The notes under the pieces are model-generated. The model worked only from the letters and a program-made list of their open reading frames with translations. It was not told the DNA's origin and searched no databases. Shown here piece after piece: positions 8,301 to 14,292 of a stretch of DNA of 64,000 nt. How positions within the stretch are numbered: position 1 is the first letter of the stretch; each line of letters begins with the position of its first letter. The DNA comes from Georgenia sp. TF02-10. Its GTDB lineage: Bacteria; Actinomycetota; Actinomycetes; Actinomycetales; Actinomycetaceae. A program made the translations under genes and the position numbers. Location of the stretch: positions 558,001-622,000 of the forward strand of contig NZ_CP094289.1 of assembly GCF_022759505.1 (NCBI RefSeq). The letters run 5' to 3'.

Positions 8301-9348
8301 GCACGCCGGGTACTACGAGTGGGTCACCGGCTACGACACCGTCGCCACCGGCGAGCCGCGCTCGGTCCGCGTGAACGCGACGCCGATCGGGCAGCAGCGC
8401 ACGACGGCGGCCTTCAGCGAGGAGTTCGTCGCCGGCGGGTGCGGGGACTACTGGGTCGGCCTGAACAAGCTGACCGGCAACCCCAAGGACAACGACCTGG
8501 TCGTGGACAACCTCCGGGTCGTCGACCTCGGGCCGGCCGAGTCCGTCCCGGCCTGCGCGAGCCTGGGCGTCGAGCCCGCCCAGGACGCGCTCGAGCAGGG
8601 CTTCCCGAACGCGGTGACCACCACGCTGGTCAGCGACGAGGCGGCGGACGTCACCGACGTCGCCGTCACCCTCGACGTGCCGGAAGGCTGGACGGCCGAG
8701 CCGGCCAGCGCCAGCACCGCCGCCAGCCTCGCCCCCGGCGCCAGCCTGCGCACCACCTGGACGGTCACCCCGCCCGCGGACGCCCCGCAGCAGGACTACC
8801 CGCTGACCGCGACGGCGACCTACCAGAGCGCCGACGGCCCGCGGACCGCCAGCGCCACCACGACGGTGCGGGTGCTCCCGCCCCCGCCGACCGGTGACGC
8901 CTACGTCTCGGACCTGGAGCTCGTCAGCGCCGAGAACGGCTGGGGCCCGGTGGAGCGCGACCGCTCCAACGGCGAGCAGGCCGCGGGCGACGGGCGGCCG
9001 ATCACCCTCAACGGGCAGGTCTACGCCAAGGGCCTGGGCACCCACGCCCCCTCCCGGGTCCGGGTGTACCTGGCCGAGACGTGCACGACCTTCACGGCCG
9101 ACGTCGGCATCGACGACGTCCAGAAGAGCCGCGGGTCGGTGGTCTTCAAGGTCCTCGGCGACGGCGCCACCCTCGCCGAGTCCCCGGTCATGCGGCCGGA
9201 CTCCGCCACCCACCGGCTCGAGGCAGACGTCACCGGCACCCGGTACCTCGACCTCGTCGTGACCGACGCCGGCGACGGCAACGGCAACGACCACGGCGAC
9301 TGGGCGGACGCCCGGCTCAGCTGCAGCGCGGCGGCGCCGCAGGGCTGA
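5308..9348 (+). CDS. Secreted endo-alpha-N-acetylgalactosaminidase (GH101) with NEW3 and NPCBM modules
   Basis: 1346 aa, multidomain. A signal peptide (about 1-30) is followed by an A/P/T-rich linker to about residue 85. The GH101 (beta/alpha)8 core around 350-620 contains FLYLDVYYN with the likely nucleophile D499, and IGTEW with the likely acid/base E525. A galactose-binding-like domain (about 905-1070), a NEW3 domain (about 1085-1190) and a C-terminal NPCBM domain (about 1195-1343) follow. The family releases intact Gal-beta-1,3-GalNAc from Ser/Thr of mucin-type core 1 glycans. There is no LPxTG or SLH anchor, so it should be freely secreted. GTG start: GAAGGAG ends 6 nt upstream, and an upstream in-frame ATG would spoil the signal peptide. 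A strong terminator follows. Confidence 0.93.
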   Translation: MRILWKQRAFAVAAALALPLVGGVATALAAGAAATPAPPGPAATPTAGPAAPTVAPAPAAGAPATTTAPAAVAPPTAGPGEIVLRSDALAVTVSDAFPQVVRYTHLGTGATLDGRAEPLTAVVIDGTAHPVEVTAHEPTASAASYTLTFPGLPGVEIDARLSVAEAVAAFEVTAIRDTEAHRVHTLDIPGHDLVSVASDQPGATVAAARVGTDRGGSGDTITPVTAQTAAGPAQGSAYVIVSTDALAAGLETNSVYDEANGPAQKDNNRWQRQARADGEDVRMGVWSGRWTYRSTAAAVEDVEPLPVARVAITPDANGDGTVNWQDGAIAYRDIAVAVPGEDEVPDTVVTHIPFNFASQATHPFLRTLDDVKRISLATDGLGQRALLKGYGAEGHDSAHPDYGGNYNERAGGLEDLNTLLAAGERWNASFGVHVNATEVYPEAKTFGEVPFDPKAPGWNWLNQSYYLDQREDLGTHNITRRFAQLREETHENLDFLYLDVYYNYGWQADRLARELGEQGWTIGTEWSDRFERYSLWSHWANDENYGGSTNKGLNSQIIRFIDNAHKDTWNPHPLLGYAQIVEFEGWTGHTDYTAFLRNVWSNNLPVKFLQHQDIVRWADGQIDFTGDVTATGTDAASRQFTVGDDVVLDGDAYLLPWSADDGSKRGRDTQKLYHYNADGGRTTWTLTDDFAKQKKLRLFRLTDTGRVPAGMVDVVDGTVTLTAEPDQAYVLYPHRSNPQPAKPDWGEGTLVVDPGFNAGNLDAYRPRGDVSLETNERGQHVAVLGAGPSSIRQELGKAAPGTYAASAWIEIAPGQERPTTLRIQGRGIDESVTVDASTARNYVAADEKNDTYFQRVRVVYDIPARSNGKVTLSVSAGDGEAPVRVDDLRVVPFTRAADPDPVDGTILFEDFESVDQGWWPFVKGDAGGITDPRTHLASRNAPYTQAGWNGKLIDDVLDGQWSLKSHQENTGLVYRTAPQSVAFQPGHRYRVSFDYQAAHAGYYEWVTGYDTVATGEPRSVRVNATPIGQQRTTAAFSEEFVAGGCGDYWVGLNKLTGNPKDNDLVVDNLRVVDLGPAESVPACASLGVEPAQDALEQGFPNAVTTTLVSDEAADVTDVAVTLDVPEGWTAEPASASTAASLAPGASLRTTWTVTPPADAPQQDYPLTATATYQSADGPRTASATTTVRVLPPPPTGDAYVSDLELVSAENGWGPVERDRSNGEQAAGDGRPITLNGQVYAKGLGTHAPSRVRVYLAETCTTFTADVGIDDVQKSRGSVVFKVLGDGATLAESPVMRPDSATHRLEADVTGTRYLDLVVTDAGDGNGNDHGDWADARLSCSAAAPQG

Positions 9349-9401
9349 CCCCACCGTGAGTCACCGACAGCCGCGGGGGTGACCTCACCGTCAGCCACCG
9401 C

Positions 9402-9439
9402 CAGGGGCGGGTCCTGCCACCAGGCAGGGCCCGCCCCTG
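9402..9439 (+). terminator. Strong hairpin terminator after the GH101 gene
   Basis: A 17-bp stem (9402-9418 with 9423-9439), one G-T wobble, around the 4-nt loop ACCA. No T-run follows, which is usual in high-GC actinobacteria. It isolates the GH101 transcript from the transporter operon. Confidence 0.85.
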
Positions 9440-9567
9440 CGCTCTGCCGACCCGGCTGACGGGGGCGGGCTCTGCCACCGGGCTGGGCGGCTCTGCCACC
9501 GGGCTGGGCCGCCCGTGCGCCTGCCGGCCCGGGCCGGTCAGCCGGGCCCGCCGGCCCCGCGGCGGCG

Positions 9568-9629
9568 TTGACACGGCTCCGGCCCATCCCTACGCTTGAA
9601 GTTAAGCGGTACGTACATCAATCGCTCAG
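9568..9629 (+). promoter_or_regulatory. Promoter and candidate operator of the ABC importer operon
   Basis: TTGACA (9568-9573), a 17-bp spacer and TACGCT (9591-9596) form a near-consensus housekeeping promoter. Just downstream, GTACGTAC and ATCGCTCAG (9621-9629) lie where a repressor would block transcription. ATCGCTCAG is the inverse of the element upstream of GH101. Confidence 0.7.
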
Positions 9630-9665
9630 CACCGATCAACCGGATGCTCGATGGAGAGAGGCACC

Positions 9666-11024
9666 ATGAGGACCACCACCCCCACCTCCCGGCGCCGGGC
9701 CCTGGTGCTCGGTGCGCTCACCGCCACGGCGCTGACGCTCGGGGCCTGCGGCGCTTCCGGCGGCGCGTCCGCGGGCAACGGCAACGACGGCGGCTCCGGC
9801 TCCGGTTCCGACGGCGGCCCGGTCTCGATCGAGTACTGGCACCGGCTGCCCTCGGTCGAGGGCGCGAAGAGCGTCGACGACCTCGTCGCCGAGTGGAACG
9901 AGGACAACCCGGACGTCCAGGTCAAGGCCACCGCCTTGCAGGGCGCCGCCGCGGACAGCTACCCCAAGATCGCCACCGCCGTCGAGGCCGGCAACGCCCC
10001 GTGCCTGGCCCAGGTGGGCGTGGACCGGGTGCCGGACCTGCTCTCCACCGGCCAGCTGCTCGACGTCACCGAGCAGGCCAGCCAGTACGAGGAGAACTAC
10101 CTGCCCTACGCCTGGAGCCGGGCCACCTTCGACGGCGCCACCTACGGCATCCCGCAGGACACCGGCCCGCTGGTGCTGTACTACCGCGCTGACCTGTTCG
10201 AGGAGTACGGCATCGACGTGCCCAAGACCTGGGACGACTTCCGGGCCGCCGCCCAGACGGTCAAGGAGCACAACCCCGAGGCGCGCCTCGCCTCCTTCCT
10301 GCCGGACGAGGCCATGTGGTTCATGGCGCTGTCCAGCGCCAACGGCGCCCAGTGGTGGGGGATCGACGGCGACAGCTGGCGGGTCGACATCGACTCCGCA
10401 CCGACCCAGGAGGTCGCCGAGTACTGGCAGGGCCTGATCGACGAGGACCTCGTCGCCACCACCCCGCGGTGGGACCCGAGCTTCGACCAGGCGCTGGCCG
10501 ACGGCACCCTCGTCGCCACCGTCGGCGCCTCCTGGGAGGCGCCGCTCATCGCCGGGTCGGCGCCGGACACCGCCGGCAAGTGGGCCGTCGCGCAGATCCC
10601 GATGTGGGACACCGGCAAGCCGCTGGTCGGGGAGGACGGCGGCTCCATCGTCGCGGTCCTCAACGGCTGCGAGCAGCCCGAGGCCGCCGTCGCCTTCGCC
10701 GACTGGCTGAACACCAACGTCGAGGGCCTCATGCCGCTGGGCCTCTTCCCGGCGACCGAGCCGCCGGCGGAGGGCTTCGCCACGCCGGAGACGCTCGTGG
10801 AGTTCTACGGCGGGCAGGAGATCTACGACGAGTTCGCCGCCGCCAACGAGGCGGTCAACCCGGACTGGAGCTTCTCGCCCACCACCGGCGTGACGCTCAC
10901 CGCGATCCAGGACGGCGCCGGGCAGATGCTCACCGGCGGCCCGACGCTGCCCGAGATCGTCGCCGACGCCCAGGCGAGCTCGGTGCAGTCCCTGGAGCAG
11001 GCCGGCATCTCGGTCGCCGACTGA
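9666..11024 (+). CDS. ABC transporter sugar-binding lipoprotein
   Basis: 452 aa family 1 solute-binding protein. A lipoprotein signal peptide ends in LGAC, with Cys28 as the lipidation site, followed by a G/S/N-rich spacer. The mature part shows the usual SIEYWHRLPS start, DTGPLVLYYRADLFEEYGI, and the W-rich ligand region (WFMALSSANGAQWWGI). It would capture the disaccharide freed by GH101 on the outer face of the membrane. The ATG at 9666 has GAGAGAGG 4 nt upstream, better than the ATG at 9651. The galacto-N-biose ligand is inferred from the locus. Confidence 0.88.
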   Translation: MRTTTPTSRRRALVLGALTATALTLGACGASGGASAGNGNDGGSGSGSDGGPVSIEYWHRLPSVEGAKSVDDLVAEWNEDNPDVQVKATALQGAAADSYPKIATAVEAGNAPCLAQVGVDRVPDLLSTGQLLDVTEQASQYEENYLPYAWSRATFDGATYGIPQDTGPLVLYYRADLFEEYGIDVPKTWDDFRAAAQTVKEHNPEARLASFLPDEAMWFMALSSANGAQWWGIDGDSWRVDIDSAPTQEVAEYWQGLIDEDLVATTPRWDPSFDQALADGTLVATVGASWEAPLIAGSAPDTAGKWAVAQIPMWDTGKPLVGEDGGSIVAVLNGCEQPEAAVAFADWLNTNVEGLMPLGLFPATEPPAEGFATPETLVEFYGGQEIYDEFAAANEAVNPDWSFSPTTGVTLTAIQDGAGQMLTGGPTLPEIVADAQASSVQSLEQAGISVAD

Positions 11025-11087
11025 CCCCGTCGCGCAGGTCCCGGCCCACCCATGCCGGGGCCTGCGCAGCCCGAGCGAGGAGGACCC

Positions 11088-12011
11088 ATGGCCCTGCCCA
11101 CGGCACCGACGCGACCCCGGGCCGGTGCGCGCCGGCGCAGCGAGGCGCGTACCGGGTGGCTGTTCCTGCTGCCCTTCGGGCTCCTGTTCACGCTGGTGTT
11201 CCTGATCCCCATCGTGGTCTCGGTCTACAACAGCTTCTTCTCCACCAGGCGCTCCTCCCTCGGCCTGGCGGCGCCGGAGACGGTGTTCGTCGGCCTGAGC
11301 AACTACGTCGACGTGCTCACCAGCTCCCAGCTGTGGCTGGGCATGGGCCGGGTGGTCGGCTACGCGGCCGTGCAGATCCCGATCATGATCCTGGCCGCCC
11401 TCGCCCTGGCGCTGCTGCTGGACTCCGTGGCCGCCCGGCACGTGACCTTCTACCGGCTCGCGTACTTCCTGCCCTACGCGATCCCCGGGGTCATCGCCGC
11501 GATGGTCTGGACCTACCTCTACCAGCCCAACCTGAGCCCGATCGTCCAGGCGCTCCACGCCGTCGGCCTCGACGTGAACCTGCTGGCCCCCGGCACGGTG
11601 CTGGGCTCGATGGCGAACATCACCACCTGGACCTTCACCGGCTACAACATGCTCATCTTCCTCGCCGCGCTCCAGGCCGTCCCGCGCGAGCTCTACGAGG
11701 CGGCGCGGATGGACGGGGCGTCGGAGTGGCGGATCGTCCGGGCGATCAAGGTGCCGATGCTCCGCGGCGCGACGATGCTCGCCGTCCTGCTCTCGATCAT
11801 CGGCACGATCCAGCTGTTCAACGAGCCGACCGTGATGCGGCGCTCCGCGGCGTTCATCGACTCGCAGTACACGCCCATGATGATGGCCTACGACCAGGCC
11901 TTCGGGCCGGCCGCCAACAGCGGCGCCGCCGCCACCGTCTCCATCGTGATGGCCGCCGTCGCCGGGGTCCTCGCCTGGGCCTACACCGTCGTCAGCCGGA
12001 GGACGAGCTGA
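11088..12011 (+). CDS. ABC sugar importer permease, MalF-type
   Basis: 307 aa, about six membrane helices, the first at about residues 25-47 (LFLLPFGLLFTLVFLIPIVV). The EAA loop that docks the ATPase is EAARMDGASEWRIVRAIKVP. GAGGAGGA precedes the ATG by 5 nt. It lies 63 bp after the binding-protein gene and 1 bp before the second permease gene. Substrate as for the operon. Confidence 0.9.
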   Translation: MALPTAPTRPRAGARRRSEARTGWLFLLPFGLLFTLVFLIPIVVSVYNSFFSTRRSSLGLAAPETVFVGLSNYVDVLTSSQLWLGMGRVVGYAAVQIPIMILAALALALLLDSVAARHVTFYRLAYFLPYAIPGVIAAMVWTYLYQPNLSPIVQALHAVGLDVNLLAPGTVLGSMANITTWTFTGYNMLIFLAALQAVPRELYEAARMDGASEWRIVRAIKVPMLRGATMLAVLLSIIGTIQLFNEPTVMRRSAAFIDSQYTPMMMAYDQAFGPAANSGAAATVSIVMAAVAGVLAWAYTVVSRRTS

Positions 12012-12012
12012 G

Positions 12013-12951
12013 ATGGCCACCGTGAGCCACGACCTGCCCCCCGCCGCCCAGCTGGCCCGGCCGGCGGCCCGCCGCGCCCCCGCCGCCCGGCGCCGCACCC
12101 GCCGATCGGCCACCGGCGCTCCGCCGAGCACCCGGGCGCTGACCACCATCGTGCTCACCGCCGCCGCGGTGTACTTCCTCTTCCCAGTGTGGTGGCTGGT
12201 CGTCTCCGCGACCAAGACCCGGCCCGAGCTGTACACGACCAACGGGGCCTGGTTCGGCGAGGGCTTCGCGCTGCTGGAGAACCTGCAGCGGGCCATGGGC
12301 TACGACCAGGGGCTGTACCTGCGCTGGATCGGCAACTCCGTCCTGTACTCCACGACGGCCGCCGTCATCGGGGTGGTCATCTCCCTCGCCGCCGGGTACG
12401 CCCTGGCCAAGCACACCTTCCCCGGGAAGAACGTCGTCTCGGTGACCATCCTCGCCGGGCTGCTCATCCCCGCGGCGCTGCTGACGATCCCGATGTACTT
12501 CGTCTTCAACGCGATCGGGCTGGCGAACACCCCGCTGGCGGTCATCATCCCCTCCTGCGTGTCCCCGTTCGGGGTCTTCCTCGGGCGGATCTACGTCGAG
12601 GCCTCCGTCCCCGACGAGATCCTCGAGGCGGCCCGGATGGACGGGGCGGGGGAGGTGCGGATCTTCTTCACCATCGTGCTGCGGCTGCTGAAGCCGGCGA
12701 TGGTGACGATCGGCCTGTTCGTCTTCGTCGCGACCTGGAACAACTTCCTCCTGCCGCTGGTCATGCTCAACTCCGCCGACCTCTTCCCGGTCACGCTCGG
12801 CCTCTACACCTGGCAGAGCTACCGGGCGGTGGACCTGACCGACATCGTCCTGGTCGGCTCCCTCTTCGCGGTGCTCCCGCTCGTCGTCGGCTTCCTCTTC
12901 CTGCAGCGCTACTTCCAGTCCGGTCTCGCGCTCGGCGCCGTCAAGGGCTGA
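12013..12951 (+). CDS. ABC sugar importer permease, MalG-type
   Basis: 312 aa with an A/P/R-rich cytoplasmic start (1-45) and about six membrane helices. The EAA motif reads EAARMDGAGEVRIFFTIVLR. It pairs with the preceding permease. No ATP-binding gene follows, so a shared MsmK/MalK-type ATPase encoded elsewhere would be needed, as is common for CUT1 importers in actinobacteria. The operon ends here; a 550-bp stretch without genes follows. Confidence 0.9.
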   Translation: MATVSHDLPPAAQLARPAARRAPAARRRTRRSATGAPPSTRALTTIVLTAAAVYFLFPVWWLVVSATKTRPELYTTNGAWFGEGFALLENLQRAMGYDQGLYLRWIGNSVLYSTTAAVIGVVISLAAGYALAKHTFPGKNVVSVTILAGLLIPAALLTIPMYFVFNAIGLANTPLAVIIPSCVSPFGVFLGRIYVEASVPDEILEAARMDGAGEVRIFFTIVLRLLKPAMVTIGLFVFVATWNNFLLPLVMLNSADLFPVTLGLYTWQSYRAVDLTDIVLVGSLFAVLPLVVGFLFLQRYFQSGLALGAVKG

Positions 12952-13035
12952 CCGGCCGCCAAGGGCTGACCGGGCGCGCCGGGCGGCAGCGGCAGCAGCG
13001 CCGGGACGCCTTCGCTCAGCGCCACAGGACGCCGC

Positions 13036-13088
13036 GACCAGGACGCCGTCGTCCAGGACGCCGTCGACCAGGACGCCATCGACCAGGA
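13036..13088 (+). repeat. 15-bp tandem repeat, about 3.5 copies
   Basis: The unit GACCAGGACGCCGTC starts at 13036, 13051 (GTCCAGG variant), 13066 and partly 13081. It lies between the permease gene and the inverted-repeat element. The unit keeps a reading frame (VDQDA-like on +, VDGVL-like on -), so it may be a remnant of a coding repeat, but no intact gene is seen. Confidence 0.7.
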
Positions 13089-13142
13089 ACGGCAGCGCGC
13101 GGACGTCCACCTGGTCCAGGGCCGCCGGCCCCACGACCACGA

Positions 13143-13281
13143 TCGCCTCCGGGAGCCTGTTGCTTTTTGGGGATGCTCTTAACGAGCACCACAAGATGTG
13201 GGCCTGAGGAGGCGTTCAGGCCCTACATGTTGTGGCTGTCCGACCGCTCGAGCCTATTTAGCAACAGGCTCCCGGAGGCGA
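13143..13281 (+). repeat. 139-bp element with perfect 22-bp terminal inverted repeats
   Basis: Positions 13143-13164 are the exact reverse complement of 13260-13281 (arm begins TCGCCTCCGGGAGCC). Inside, CCACAAGATGT..GGGCCTGA pairs with TCAGGCCC..ACATGTTGTGG, and GCTC-N5-GAGC forms a third palindrome. A further copy of part of the arm lies inverted at 13313-13328. There is no open reading frame inside. It resembles a MITE or a repeat-derived remnant; flanking target duplications were not found by eye. Confidence 0.65.
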
Positions 13282-13458
13282 AAACGTGCGAGATCGGCAC
13301 GAGATGGCCTCCGGAGGCGATCGTGGTAGCGGTGATGCCGGCGGGTGATCGTGGTCGAGGCGACCGCGACCGGCCCACCCGGGCTCGCCGTGGGTGGTCC
13401 TGGTCCAGGCGATCGCGACCGGCCCGCCCAGGCCGGCACGTGCCGGACCTCACACTGG

Positions 13459-13501
13459 CCAAAACATGCACCGAGTGCAGGTTTGGTCCTACCGTCTTCG
13501 G
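13459..13501 (+). promoter_or_regulatory. TetR-type operator overlapping a leaderless promoter
   Basis: CCAAAACATGCAC (13459-13471), CGA, then GTGCAGGTTTGG (13475-13486) is a near-perfect palindrome with one bulge. The -10 TACCGT (13490-13495) follows at once and the GTG start is 6 nt later. The layout suits autorepression by the TetR protein it precedes, and probably control of the MMPL gene. Confidence 0.65.
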
Positions 13502-14128
13502 GTGAGCATGACGACCGGCCGGCGGGAGCAGAACAAGGCCCGGACCCGCGCTGACCTCCTCGAGGCCCTCCGGGCGCAGGTGGCCGCGACGGGCCTGGCC
13601 GGCGTCACCGCCGAGGCGGTCGCCGAACGCGCCGGGGTCTCCCGGCGCACCTTCTTCAACTACTTCAGCAGCCTCGACGACGCCCTCGCCGGGGTCATCT
13701 CCCCGTCGCTGGACGAGATCGGTGCCGTGTTCCGGTCCCGGCCTGCCGCCGAGCAGCCGCTCGACGCGATCGTCGCCGCCCTGCGGCAGCGCCCGCTCGA
13801 CCCCGACGCCCTGGCGTGGATTCACACCATCGGCTCGGCGGAGCGGGCCCGGCAGGGGGTGAGCCCGCTCGCCGACCGTGTGTGGGCGCACCACCAGGGC
13901 TGGCTGGCGGGGCTGCTCGCCGAGCGCCTCGGCGCCGACGACCCCCTGCGCACCGGCACGCTCGCCTCGACCGTGATGAGCATCTTCTCGGTGGTCCAGG
14001 ACCAGTGGCTGGACGAGACGGGCGGGCCGGTGGACGAAGCCGCCGCTGCCCGGTTCAACCAGCTCCTGCTCACCGGCCTGGCCCACGCCAGGTCGGCCTG
14101 GACCGAGGCCAGGCCCAGCAGCGCCTGA
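13502..14128 (+). CDS. TetR/AcrR-family transcriptional regulator
   Basis: 208 aa. The N-terminal HTH (about residues 12-58) includes GVTAEAVAERAGVSRRTFFN, typical of TetR. The C-terminal ligand domain is not assignable to a ligand. The start may be GTG 13502 or ATG 13508; GTG is preferred because a -10 box lies 6 nt upstream, implying a leaderless mRNA. It precedes an MMPL transporter gene on the same strand by 164 bp, the common arrangement for a TetR protein that controls an efflux or lipid exporter. Confidence 0.88.
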   Translation: MSMTTGRREQNKARTRADLLEALRAQVAATGLAGVTAEAVAERAGVSRRTFFNYFSSLDDALAGVISPSLDEIGAVFRSRPAAEQPLDAIVAALRQRPLDPDALAWIHTIGSAERARQGVSPLADRVWAHHQGWLAGLLAERLGADDPLRTGTLASTVMSIFSVVQDQWLDETGGPVDEAAAARFNQLLLTGLAHARSAWTEARPSSA

Positions 14129-14292
14129 GCCCGGCCGGGGCCGACGGCGCGCGCCGCACGAGCCCGCGCCCGCGAGGAACGCCAGCCGCGCGCACCCCGC
14201 CCCAGCACGGCGCACCATCACCTCGCACCGCCCCGCACCAGCTCCACGAAACCGACCCGACGGGCACCGTGCCCGTCACCGAGAGGACGACC

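Noticed and set aside
9440-9567. A short gene between GH101 and the importer
   Set aside because: Only GGCTCTGCCACCGGGCTGG-type repeats are present; no start with a ribosome site and no protein pattern.
12952-13200. Minus-strand frame with EAIVVVGPAALDQ as a real gene
   Set aside because: The frame runs on through the permease gene in antisense and is mostly charged low-complexity; only a short coding remnant is possible.
14129-14292. A separate gene or an N-terminal extension of the MMPL protein
   Set aside because: The in-frame upstream sequence is R/P/A-rich shadow coding over the TetR gene; the ATG at 14293 has GAGAGGA and leads straight into the membrane helix.
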